A stretch of DNA of 64,000 nt from Leptogranulimonas caecicola (GTDB lineage: Bacteria > Actinomycetota > Coriobacteriia > Coriobacteriales > Atopobiaceae), in assembly GCF_023168405.1 (NCBI RefSeq), contig NZ_AP025285.1:1734001-1798000 (forward strand), in the 5' to 3' direction. How positions within the stretch are numbered: the first letter of the stretch is position 1; every line of letters starts with the position of its first letter. Both the position numbers and the translations under genes were made by a program. The notes below the pieces were generated by a model. The model was not told the DNA's origin, ran no database searches, and saw only the letters and a list, made by a program, of their open reading frames with translations. This document shows, piece by piece, positions 17,927 through 26,445 of this stretch.

Positions 17927-19195
17927 TTACGCGAACAGGCCACCCAAAAGGGAGAGCACATAACCGATGAGGTGAGTACCTGCATCCTCGGTGCTAATGA
18001 GCTCCATGCCTTCGGGAAGGACAAATCCACCGGTAAGCGCAAGCTCAGTGTGAACGGGAGCCATGGCAGTGCCGATAAGCAGTACGGCTGCGGTAATAAG
18101 GGTTGCCGACAGGATGCCACGAACAATGTTGCCCTTTCCAAAGGCGCAGGGCCACGCGGCCAGCCACATGGCCTGATATGCGATGTCGGCCACAGGAAGG
18201 AGCTTGTTGCCAGGCAAGAAAGCCGCAAGCACTAGAGTAATGGGCACCATGATGATGCCTACAGTGATGACGGAATCATCAGCCACGGTCAGAGCGGCAT
18301 CGACGCCCATGGTGAAGTTGGCATCGGGGAATTTCTTGGACAGGGTGTTTTTGACGGCGTCGGCGAAGGGGAGCAGGCCCTGCATGAGGATCTGCATCAT
18401 CTTAGGGGTCAACACCATGGTGGCCGAGGTGCTCATGGCCACGATCATGATCTGCTCCACAGGATCGCCGGCAAGAATGCTGATAAGGGCGCCAAAGATA
18501 AGGCCCATGAACATAGGCTCACCCACAAAACCGAAGCGCTCTTGAATGCCTGCGGGAGAGGCATTGACGTTCTTGAGACCAGGGATAATACCCCAAAGCT
18601 TATCGAGGAAGAAGGCGACAGGAGCCCAGCACACCGAGTTGGACGTAGGGAAGTTCACGCCTTCCAGCTCGAAGTAATCCTCCACCACAGGAGTGGTCCA
18701 GTCGGCCAGCTTGAAGGAGATAATGGCGTCGATAGCCGCAGCCACAAGCGCGATCCAGGGATTGCCGCCAGTGGCGTACCATACAAGAGCGCCCGTGAAG
18801 ATGTAGTGGTTGTAGGACCAGAAGTCCACCATGACCGTGCGGGTCTGCTTGATGAGAAGCATCACCACGTTCACGCCGAGAATAACGAAAACCACCGGAG
18901 CTGCCAGAGGGAACGACCAGGTAGCAGCGGCGCGAGCCGGCCAGCCTACATCCATAATGGACGTCTGGATGCCCCAGTTGGCAACCATGGCCTGAACGCT
19001 ACCGGCCACTTGACCTACAAACCAGTTGATGACGATATTGACGCCTGCAAAACCTACGCCCACGAGGAGGGCGGATTTCAAAAGGGTGTTCATCTTCACG
19101 CGGAAGATCAGGCCTAGGATAAAGATGATGATAGGCATCATGCACATGGGGCCGAGCGACGCGAACGTCTGCAAGGCGGTAATCACGATCTCCAT
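17927..19195 (-). CDS. gatC: PTS galactitol-type transporter, IIC component
   Basis: A 422-residue multi-spanning permease of the GatC type. The N-terminus (ALQTFASLGPMCMMPIIIFI then GLIFRVK) and the internal FGFVGEPMFMGLIFGALISI match the family. It forms the membrane channel that moves a polyol or sugar acid during PTS phosphorylation. An AGGAGG site precedes the ATG. It follows the IIB gene by 42 bases and precedes the dehydratase gene by 63 bases. The precise sugar is not determinable: galactitol-type IIC proteins are also used for arabitol, ribitol and lactone or acid derivatives. Confidence 0.9.
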   Translation of the reverse strand: MEIVITALQTFASLGPMCMMPIIIFILGLIFRVKMNTLLKSALLVGVGFAGVNIVINWFVGQVAGSVQAMVANWGIQTSIMDVGWPARAAATWSFPLAAPVVFVILGVNVVMLLIKQTRTVMVDFWSYNHYIFTGALVWYATGGNPWIALVAAAIDAIISFKLADWTTPVVEDYFELEGVNFPTSNSVCWAPVAFFLDKLWGIIPGLKNVNASPAGIQERFGFVGEPMFMGLIFGALISILAGDPVEQIMIVAMSTSATMVLTPKMMQILMQGLLPFADAVKNTLSKKFPDANFTMGVDAALTVADDSVITVGIIMVPITLVLAAFLPGNKLLPVADIAYQAMWLAAWPCAFGKGNIVRGILSATLITAAVLLIGTAMAPVHTELALTGGFVLPEGMELISTEDAGTHLIGYVLSLLGGLFA

Positions 19196-19237
19196 GGAAC
19201 AAGCCTCCTAATGCGTATGCACTCTTATCTCTTGACG

Positions 19238-19534
19238 TTATTTCTTGAGCTCTTCTGCAATCTTGTCGAGCACAGCTTGCTCACCAACACCGGTAATGAA
19301 AGCAGTGCCTTTCACGATGGGCACATCAGTCTCGACACCCTTGAGCTTGCCAGTGGGAACGATGAGATCCACGTGGTTGGTAGCAAGATTGCCAAGCACC
19401 TCAGAGAACTTGCACTGAATGAAGTTGGGCTCAGGGGCGCCGATGGCCTTCGCCACTTCCTTGATCTTCTCTACCGCAACCGTAGAAGTGATCATTGATG
19501 AAGCGCAGCATACGATGACGGTTTTCTTCTCCAT
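19238..19534 (-). CDS. gatB: PTS IIB component, galactitol type
   Basis: A 98-residue IIB protein of the lactose/cellobiose-like fold. The phosphocysteine loop sits at the start, TVIVCCASSMITSTVAVEKI; the first or second cysteine (residues 9-10) is the phosphate carrier. It takes phosphate from IIA and passes it to the incoming sugar. AGGAAAGG precedes the ATG, and the gene lies 15 bases after gatA. Confidence 0.9.
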   Translation of the reverse strand: MEKKTVIVCCASSMITSTVAVEKIKEVAKAIGAPEPNFIQCKFSEVLGNLATNHVDLIVPTGKLKGVETDVPIVKGTAFITGVGEQAVLDKIAEELKK

Positions 19535-19549
19535 AATGCCTTTCCTCTC

Positions 19550-20008
19550 CTAATTAAAAATATCGACTACTTCATCTACGTTCGAAGCGTTCAGGGCTTT
19601 TTTGAGCGTGTCTTGGTCTTGGATAACACCCATGATTTTTTGAAGCGCATCTATCTGCTTCTCGGGCTTGTCAAACAAGCTCAGCACTACCACGGATACC
19701 TGCACCTGCTCGTCAGGGTCTTCCATGTTCTTCCAGGCCACTGGATTGGCGAGCGTTGCCACCACGAGCTTGGTAGCGCGGGCGTACTGAGGATCGGTGT
19801 GAGGAATAGCTGCGCAGATCTCACCCAGTTCAAGCCCGGTGGGATAGTTGTCTTCGCGCTCCAACAGGCTTTCCTCATAGCCAGGAACAATGGTCTTTTG
19901 AGCGGTCAAGTGCTCACAGAGCTGATGTATGACCTCTTCCTCGCTTGACGCCTTAAGCCCTAGCAGTGCGTCTTCAGGAGAAACACGAAACGTTGTCACA
20001 GCTACCAC
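19550..20008 (-). CDS. gatA: PTS IIA component, galactitol/fructose type
   Basis: A 152-residue IIA protein of the mannitol/fructose-like fold. The phosphohistidine is in the motif CAAIPHTDPQYAR (about residue 66). It accepts phosphate from HPr. It starts with GTG at 20008 and overlaps the aldolase stop by a few bases, showing tight coupling with the upstream gene; another GTG three codons in is possible. Confidence 0.88.
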   Translation of the reverse strand: MVAVTTFRVSPEDALLGLKASSEEEVIHQLCEHLTAQKTIVPGYEESLLEREDNYPTGLELGEICAAIPHTDPQYARATKLVVATLANPVAWKNMEDPDEQVQVSVVVLSLFDKPEKQIDALQKIMGVIQDQDTLKKALNASNVDEVVDIFN

Positions 20009-20628
20009 CTCACCCTTTTCTCCAGCTCTGCCAGGGATCGCGCAATGCCTTCCCCATTGTGTGTGGCTACATCTTCTGGGTTAAAGCAGCCTGAACCAAT
20101 ACCTGCATAGGATGCACCCGCATCAAAGTAGTCTTGGACGTTCTGGGCGTTGATGCCGCCCACCACCATGAGGGGCAGAGGACCAAGTGGAGCAGCCAGA
20201 TCTTTGAGGTAGGCAGGCCCTAGGCGGCTGGCAGGAAAGACCTTCACGATATCTGCCCCCATGTCAAACATAGTGGCAATCTCTGTGGGGCTGAACCCCG
20301 AAGGGACCGAGATGACGCCTGCATCCTTAGCCACATCGATAATCCCCTGAGAAAAGCCCACGGGCGAAAGCAAGAATGAAGAGCCTGCATCGATAGCTGC
20401 ATGAGCTTGCTCCACGGTGCGCACCGTGCCGGCGCCAATAGACAGCTCGTCGCCAAACTCATCGTTGAGCGCACGAATGGTATCCAAGGCGTCATCAGTG
20501 ACCAGCGACACTTCCATGGACCTAACTCGACTCTTGGTCATCTGGGCTGCAATGATTCGAGCTGCCTTCAGAGGGACACGCCTGAGGATCACCGTCACTT
20601 TGGGGAACGCCACGTTCTGACCAATCAC
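20002..20628 (-). CDS. KDPG/KDPGal-type aldolase
   Basis: A 208-residue class I aldolase of the Eda/DgoA family, which splits 2-keto-3-deoxy-6-phospho-sugar acids into pyruvate and glyceraldehyde 3-phosphate. Family landmarks are VTVILRRVPLKAA at the N-terminus (VTVILR replacing the usual VVPVIR), GAGTVRTVEQAHAAIDAGS and the Schiff-base lysine in ADIVKVFPASRLGP. It is the first gene of the PTS/dehydratase operon, so it most likely completes that pathway. The start is GTG at 20628 with a very strong AAGGAGGAG site. Confidence 0.9.
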   Translation of the reverse strand: MIGQNVAFPKVTVILRRVPLKAARIIAAQMTKSRVRSMEVSLVTDDALDTIRALNDEFGDELSIGAGTVRTVEQAHAAIDAGSSFLLSPVGFSQGIIDVAKDAGVISVPSGFSPTEIATMFDMGADIVKVFPASRLGPAYLKDLAAPLGPLPLMVVGGINAQNVQDYFDAGASYAGIGSGCFNPEDVATHNGEGIARSLAELEKRVRW

Positions 20629-21061
20629 TCTCTCCTCCTTCGATGTCGTATTTTTTTCTGTTAATAAGATTAGAGCACATGTATTCTACACATTCAATAG
20701 AAGGGGTCAATTCCTGTCCGTTAGTTTTATTACTGAATCTATCAGTTGGTATTTACGCAGGTATTTTGCTTATTAGATATTATTCAGTCATTCATGATCA
20801 CTTATGTAGGAACTATGTACTAACTGTCATGCTAGTTATGGTATGTATATTTTTTTTTCTTTTATGTATAGATTTTATTTTTGAATATCTACTGCACAAC
20901 CCGTTCCCCATGACACAAGCCAGTCCCTCGGCACAGAAAAGCGGCACGAAAGCTCACTGAGAACCTCCGTGCCGCCTGATGCCAGCACGCTCTATGTCGC
21001 TCCCATGCCAAAGAGGGCCCCAGAGCCATTGCCTTAAAGTCATCCTCGGACTAACTCCGCG
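20629..21061. other. AT-rich intergenic promoter region
   Basis: A gap of 430 bases. The first 290 bases are strikingly AT-rich compared with the neighbouring genes and should hold the promoter of the sugar-acid operon. GCGGCAC (20941-20947) and GTGCCGC (20969-20975) form an inverted repeat near the 3' end of the oxidoreductase gene. A plus-strand open frame over 20643-20960 is probably not a gene. Confidence 0.4.
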
Positions 21062-24000
21062 CTACTGCTCGTCACCCTTCTCTTGAGAGCCACACATATC
21101 TACAAGGCCGCTCAGGCGCCTATATACAGCGTCGCTATCCTTGGCCAGCTCTGACTGGAGGCGGCCGGAAAGCTGGGGCTCGCGATCGGCCAGGCTCTCG
21201 TAGCGGCGCATCTTGGCCAAGAAGGGCTTGAGCGGCTTGGAAGGTGCGGGAGAGTCAACGGTCAATGGGTCTTCTCCTTGAACGCTCTTGCGTGGGTCGA
21301 AGCGCCAAAGCGGCCAGTAGCCGGTTTGGGTGGCCTCGCGCATGATGCCTGTGACAGAGGACATGCCGCCTTCGATCTGCCAGCTGATGCAGGGGCAAAG
21401 GGCGATGACCACGCTGGGGCCGTCGTAGGAGTCTGCCTCGTGGAGAGCCTGGATGAGCTGGTTCATATCGGCGCCAAAAGACACATGGGCCACATAGACG
21501 TAGCCGTACTGGGTGAGCATGAGGCCCAAATCTTTCTTGGGCGTGCGCTTGCCGTTATAGGTGAAACCGGTCACCGCGCCCAGCTGGGTGGCCTTGCTCA
21601 TCTCACCGCCGGTGTTGGAGTAGCCCTCGGTGTCGAGCACCAGCACATTGATGTTCTCGCCAGAGGCCACTACCTCGTCCAGTCCCCCATAGCCAATGTC
21701 GTAAGCCCAGCCATCGCCGCCCACGGCCCAGACACTCTTCTTGCCAAACATCTCCTTGTAGTCCAGGACCTCAGCGGCCAACGAACGCTCGTCAAGTCCC
21801 TGCGCTGCGCCAGAGGCAGCCGATGGATGAGGTCCATCGGCGTAGGGTTCGAGCTTCTCGGCAATGGCGACGCCCAAGGGATAGGCGGCGTCGGGATCGT
21901 CTTTGGAGGAGAGCCAGGTAGACATGAGGTCGCGAGTCTCGGGATCGAAGGCCTTCTGGGAGAGGGCAGAGTTGACGCATTGGGCCAAGTGGTCTCGGCG
22001 GATCTTGACGCCCTTGGCGATGCCGTAGCCGTACTCGCCGTTGTCCTCGAACAGGGAGTTGCCCCAGGCAGGGCCGTGACCTGCGGCATTTGTGGCATAA
22101 GGGATGGCCGGCATGTAGGCGCCCCAGATGGAGGAGCAGCCGGTGGCGTTGGCCATAATGAGGCGGTCGCCAAAGATCTGGGTGAGCAGCTTCACATGGG
22201 GAGTCTCGCCGCAGCCGGCGCAGCAGCTGGAGAACTGCAGGAGCGGAGGCTGGAGTTGGGTGCCCACCACCGAGGTCGTAGGCATGAGGTCTGTCTTGAG
22301 CGAGATGGACCCCTGACAAAACTCCAGAGCCTCTTTTTGGGTCTCAAGCTGGGTTTCCAGGGGCTGCAGGCTCAGGGCATGACCGGGACAGCGATAGACG
22401 CAGCTGCCGCACCCCACGCAATCCTCGGGGAAGACCTGGATGCGGAAGTTCAAGCCTTTGAGGTCTGGATGGCGGGCAGGCTTTGTGTCGAAGCCCTCTG
22501 GGGCACCGGAAAGCTCCTGGTCTGTGGCCACAAAGGGTCGAATGGCGGCATGGGGGCACACGAAGGAGCACTGGGTGCACTGAATGCATTTGTCAGCATC
22601 CCAAAGGGGGACGTTCACCGCCACAGTGCGCTTCTCCAGCGCAGTGGTGCCCAGAGGGGTGAAGCCATCGGGAGTGAGGGCACTTACAGGCAAATCGTCG
22701 CCTTTGAGCTCCTCCATGGGCCAGAAGACGTCTTTGACGTAGGCGCTCTGAATGCGGTCGGCCTGCTCTTGGGCCTGAGTGAGGGGGCCTTGGGTGTCGG
22801 TAGCCCAACTAGCGGGATAGTCGATGGCCACCAGCGAATCCAGGGCTTGTTGGACCGCCTGGATGTCGGCGTCCACCACCTTGGAGCCCTTGGCAGCATA
22901 GACCTGAGCGATATCTTTCTTAAGGGCGTCCAGGAAGCGGTCGTAGTCCATAAGGCTCGAAAGCTTGAGGTAGACGCACTCCATGATGAGGTTGATCTTG
23001 CCGCCCAGGCCGCATTTCTCGGCCAGAGAAGTGGCGTCTACGGCGTAGAGCTTCGCATGCTTTTTGGCCAGTGCCTGCCTGAGCTCGGCGGGCACCTGAC
23101 GCTCCCAGTCTTGCGGAGTAGTCCAAGGCGCATTGATCACAAAGGTGCCACCCTCCTTGAGGCGGCTGGCCATGGGATAGCCGCGGCGCACATAGATGGA
23201 CTTGTGACAGGCCACGTAGTCTGCATTATCAATCAAGTAAGGAGCCTGGATGGGGGCATCGTCCAAACGCAGGTAGCAAATGGTGAGACCGCCGGACTTC
23301 TTGGAGTCAAACCAGCTGTATTCCTGCACGTAGATGCCCTGCTCCTTGGAGAGGATGCGCGCCGCCTGCTTGGAGGCGCCCACCGTGCCGTCGGAGCCAA
23401 AGCCATAGAACACGGCCTGGGACTTGGGCGCCTTGCCCACCTGGAAGGGTTCGCCCACCGGCAGCGACAGATAGGTGACGTCATCGGTGATTCCTACCGA
23501 GAAACGCTCCTTGGGCGAGCTGGAATCCATGTTGTCGAAGACAGCCTTGACTTGGGCCGGAGTGAAATCCTTGGAAGACAATCCATAGCGGCCGCCAAAG
23601 ACCTTGATGGCACGTCCGCTTGAAAGCACTGCCAGCGCCACGTCTTCGAAGAGAGGCTCGCCTAGGCTGCCAGGCTCTTTGGTGCGGTCCAGCACCGAGA
23701 TGCACTCCACCGTCTGAGGCAACGCATCCATAAGGTGAGCCCCGGAGAAGGGGCGATAGAGCCGCACGGCAACCACACCCACTTTGTGGCCTTCATCCTG
23801 CAGCTGCGCCACGGTTTGGGCCACCACCTGGGCCGACGAGGCCATGGTCACAATCACATGGGTAGCGTCCGGCGCACCGATATAGTCAAAGAGATGATAC
23901 TGGCGGCCGGACAGCTTTGCCAGCTTGTCCATGTTGGCCTGCACCAACGCCGGCAGCTTGTCATAATAGGGGTTGGCAGCCTCGCGATTTTGGAAATAGA

Positions 24001-24715
24001 TGTCAGGGTTTTGAGCGGTGCCACGCACCTGTGGGCGCTCGGGCTCCAGGCAACGCTGCCTAAAGGCGCGCACCTTATCCCAATCTACCAGTGGCTTCAT
24101 GGCCTCAGGGTCGACGGTCTCGATGGTCTCGATGGCATCCGAGGTGCGGAAGCCGTCAAAGAAGTGCACAAAGGGCACCGATCCGTCGATGGCCGACAAG
24201 TGCGCCACCCAGGACAAGTCCATGCATTCCTGCACCGTAGCGCTGGCCAACATGGCTAGACCCGTTGCCCTGATGGCCATGATGTCTTGATGGTCGCCAA
24301 AGATCGACAGAGCATGAGCCGAAAGCGAGCGGCACGTCACATGGAGCACACCCGGCAAAAGCTCGCCCGAGAGCTTATAGAGACTGGGAATCATGAGCAT
24401 GAGGCCCTGGGATGCGGTAAACGTCGAGGTAAGGGCCCCTCCTGCCAGAGCACCGTGCAGAGCGCCGGCCACGCCCTTCTCGGACTGCATCTCTTTGACC
24501 TCCACCGGTGACCCAAAGAAATTGAGGCGGCCGTCGCACGCCCAGCGTTCCACCGTCTCTGCCATCCGCGAGGCCGGCGTGATGGGATAGATGAAGGCCG
24601 CATCCGAGAGCGCATAGGCCGCCTGAGCCGCTGCCGTCATGCCATCCATAGCCTGAAGCTGGGATTTTGTCGTAGTCGACGATGCAGACGCAGGGGTAGA
24701 CGGAGTTTGTGCCAT
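21062..24715 (-). CDS. nifJ: pyruvate:ferredoxin (flavodoxin) oxidoreductase
   Basis: A 1217-residue fused oxidoreductase that converts pyruvate and CoA to acetyl-CoA, CO2 and reduced ferredoxin, the main pyruvate route of strict anaerobes. Domains in order: the pyruvate-binding domain starting DGMTAAAQAAYALSDAAFIY with YPITPAS; the gamma-type domain with FYGFGSDGTVGAS; two 4Fe-4S motifs CIQCTQCSFVCP (about residue 710) and CVGCGSCVYRCPG (about 765); and the TPP domain with CCAGCGETPH (about 835) and GDGWAYDIGYGG. The ATG at 24715 has GGGAGG four bases upstream; the longer open frame to 24808 has none. The first 20 residues are low-complexity Ser/Thr/Ala. Divergent from the ClC gene. Confidence 0.96.
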   Translation of the reverse strand: MAQTPSTPASASSTTTKSQLQAMDGMTAAAQAAYALSDAAFIYPITPASRMAETVERWACDGRLNFFGSPVEVKEMQSEKGVAGALHGALAGGALTSTFTASQGLMLMIPSLYKLSGELLPGVLHVTCRSLSAHALSIFGDHQDIMAIRATGLAMLASATVQECMDLSWVAHLSAIDGSVPFVHFFDGFRTSDAIETIETVDPEAMKPLVDWDKVRAFRQRCLEPERPQVRGTAQNPDIYFQNREAANPYYDKLPALVQANMDKLAKLSGRQYHLFDYIGAPDATHVIVTMASSAQVVAQTVAQLQDEGHKVGVVAVRLYRPFSGAHLMDALPQTVECISVLDRTKEPGSLGEPLFEDVALAVLSSGRAIKVFGGRYGLSSKDFTPAQVKAVFDNMDSSSPKERFSVGITDDVTYLSLPVGEPFQVGKAPKSQAVFYGFGSDGTVGASKQAARILSKEQGIYVQEYSWFDSKKSGGLTICYLRLDDAPIQAPYLIDNADYVACHKSIYVRRGYPMASRLKEGGTFVINAPWTTPQDWERQVPAELRQALAKKHAKLYAVDATSLAEKCGLGGKINLIMECVYLKLSSLMDYDRFLDALKKDIAQVYAAKGSKVVDADIQAVQQALDSLVAIDYPASWATDTQGPLTQAQEQADRIQSAYVKDVFWPMEELKGDDLPVSALTPDGFTPLGTTALEKRTVAVNVPLWDADKCIQCTQCSFVCPHAAIRPFVATDQELSGAPEGFDTKPARHPDLKGLNFRIQVFPEDCVGCGSCVYRCPGHALSLQPLETQLETQKEALEFCQGSISLKTDLMPTTSVVGTQLQPPLLQFSSCCAGCGETPHVKLLTQIFGDRLIMANATGCSSIWGAYMPAIPYATNAAGHGPAWGNSLFEDNGEYGYGIAKGVKIRRDHLAQCVNSALSQKAFDPETRDLMSTWLSSKDDPDAAYPLGVAIAEKLEPYADGPHPSAASGAAQGLDERSLAAEVLDYKEMFGKKSVWAVGGDGWAYDIGYGGLDEVVASGENINVLVLDTEGYSNTGGEMSKATQLGAVTGFTYNGKRTPKKDLGLMLTQYGYVYVAHVSFGADMNQLIQALHEADSYDGPSVVIALCPCISWQIEGGMSSVTGIMREATQTGYWPLWRFDPRKSVQGEDPLTVDSPAPSKPLKPFLAKMRRYESLADREPQLSGRLQSELAKDSDAVYRRLSGLVDMCGSQEKGDEQ

Positions 24716-24845
24716 GGTGCCTCCCAAGAAATGCGCGGACGCAATGAGTGCCTTCTGTCGGTCTATACCCCCAAGAAGCCCCATCCCAAGGCATGCGCCT
24801 GCCTGCATGGGTAAAAAGGAATCTACGGATATATGGGAGGTGAGT

Positions 24846-26102
24846 GTGGGCTCCGCGATTCGCCAGAAGACTGCCCAACTGCAGGGACGGATGGCTCGCT
24901 ACGACTGGGTACAAGGACGACGCAGACTGGCCTTTGCCCTGGTCTGCGGCCTGCTCTGCGGCCTTGCGAACATTGTGTTGTGCCGCAGCGTCTCCTGGAT
25001 AGGCGAGCTTTGGCGCGCATTCCCCTGGATGAGCGCCCTTTTGCCTGCGCTAGGGTTGCTGGAAATCGCGCTCTACCGAGCATTGCGCCTTCCCATGAAC
25101 CTCACCCCTGGATTTGACGGCCTCATCAACTCTATGAAGTCCCGGCGACGCTTTCCCGTCCGAGAAGGGATTGCCGTCTTTCTCGGCACGCTGACGTCTC
25201 TTGCGGGAGGCGCCTCCGTGGGGCCGGATTCTGCCTCCAAGCATCTGGGGGCCTCGGTAGGGACGCTGCTGCTTCCCTGGTTCTCCCTGGAAGAAGATGA
25301 CGGTGAGCCTGCCTGGGCTTGGGCGTGCGCCTGTGGCTTGACAGCGTGTTTCTCGGCACTGCTCTGTGCGCCGCTGGGCGTCTTTGCCTACCTGGTCGAG
25401 CATCTTCACGCCCACCGCATCGCCCTGCGCCATCTGCCCACCGTCTTGCTTTCTTGCTTGATTGGCGCCGCATTCGCGCGCCCCCTGGATTTGCAGATCG
25501 CCACCCCCTTTGTGGGTGTGCAGGGGGCCACTCCTGTGGATCTGTGGGCCGTCTGCCTGGTAGCCGTGGCGTGCGCGGTTGCAGGCGCCTGCTTTGGCGC
25601 CGGAGTGCGCTGCTTGGAGCGGGTGCGCGACAAGCTGGGGCGCTCCCCTGCGAAGTGTCTGCTCACAGGGGCGGTGCTGGTCACGCTGGCGCTCCTTCTC
25701 ATCCCCAAGCTCGCCACCTGGGCCGGCCTGGGAACCCAACTGATGATGCCAGCTCTCGCTCATGCGGAGCCTAGCTGGGGCTTTGCCTATAAGCTGCTGC
25801 TCACCATCGTATGTTTGGGCTTTGGCCTGAGGGGTGGCGAAGTGACCGTCATGTTTGTGGTGGGGGCGCTTCTCGGCTCCTCTATCGCGGGCCTTTTGGG
25901 AGCCAGTCCCTTGATCTGCGGCGCCCTCGCCATGGTGGCGCTCTACGGCGTGGCGCTGGACTCCCCTATCTCGGGCATGCTTATTGGCTGCGAGTTCTTT
26001 GGCTGGGGGTTTGCGCCCTGGATCGTTCCCTGCGTAGCTGCAGCCTACGGCTTGAGAAGGGGCATCGGGCGACTTTTCCCCTTCCGGCCGCGTACTCTGT
26101 AG
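24846..26102 (+). CDS. ClC-type chloride channel/transporter
   Basis: About 419 residues with roughly ten hydrophobic segments. The region TSLAGGASVGPDSASKHLGA corresponds to the ClC selectivity-filter helix (usual form GxSLGREGPxxxxG), and a later FGLRGGEVTVMFVVGALLG matches the second ClC signature (GxxGGxFxP). The glutamate gate of exchangers is replaced by Asp or Ser here, so channel versus antiporter behaviour is uncertain. The GTG at 24846 is chosen because GGGAGG lies five bases upstream; an ATG at 24807 has no site and would lie closer to the divergent oxidoreductase. Confidence 0.8.
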   Translation: MGSAIRQKTAQLQGRMARYDWVQGRRRLAFALVCGLLCGLANIVLCRSVSWIGELWRAFPWMSALLPALGLLEIALYRALRLPMNLTPGFDGLINSMKSRRRFPVREGIAVFLGTLTSLAGGASVGPDSASKHLGASVGTLLLPWFSLEEDDGEPAWAWACACGLTACFSALLCAPLGVFAYLVEHLHAHRIALRHLPTVLLSCLIGAAFARPLDLQIATPFVGVQGATPVDLWAVCLVAVACAVAGACFGAGVRCLERVRDKLGRSPAKCLLTGAVLVTLALLLIPKLATWAGLGTQLMMPALAHAEPSWGFAYKLLLTIVCLGFGLRGGEVTVMFVVGALLGSSIAGLLGASPLICGALAMVALYGVALDSPISGMLIGCEFFGWGFAPWIVPCVAAAYGLRRGIGRLFPFRPRTL

Positions 26103-26445
26103 CTTTTCGTTGCGCCCATGAGATGCTTTTTCGCGTGGCCTGAAACGATGGACGGATGCTGGCGGAGCGTATGCCAGCCTGATGGATGCTGGCTGGGCAC
26201 ATGCGGGCTGGGCACATGCGGGATGATACGGCGTGAGATTCGTTATTCGGACCCCTTTTTACGAAAAACCGGGCATTTTTTACGTGCGCAAGGCAACATT
26301 CTTGTTATAAGAAGGGTTTCGGCACTGGGGCTTTGCAAAGCCCCAGTGCCGAAACTGCACTAATAACGAATTGGATGCCAAAACGGATGCGATGACGACA
26401 GCCGTCAAAGGCTGCCCAACAATGGGCCGCCGGATACCTGCTCCC
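26103..26445. other. convergent intergenic region with tandem repeat and palindrome
   Basis: No gene found. It holds a perfect 15-bp tandem duplication GGCTGGGCACATGCG (26191-26205 and 26206-26220) and a nested inverted structure ending in the 40-bp palindrome listed separately. Both flanking genes end here. Confidence 0.5.
26316..26355. terminator. 40-bp perfect palindrome between convergent genes
   Basis: Arms GTTTCGGCACTGGGGCTTTG (26316-26335) and its exact complement (26336-26355) meet without a spacer. An outer pair ATTCGTTATT (26238-26247) and AATAACGAAT (26362-26371) encloses it. Position between convergent genes suggests a bidirectional terminator, though no U-run follows directly. 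Confidence 0.55.

Noticed and set aside
20643-20960. possible 105-residue hydrophobic protein in AT-rich DNA
   Set aside because: Its ATG overlaps the aldolase ribosome binding site, it has no site of its own, and hydrophobicity is expected from T-rich DNA.
21278-23623. 781-codon open frame on the plus strand
   Set aside because: Antisense to pyruvate:ferredoxin oxidoreductase; composition typical of a shadow frame, no start signal.
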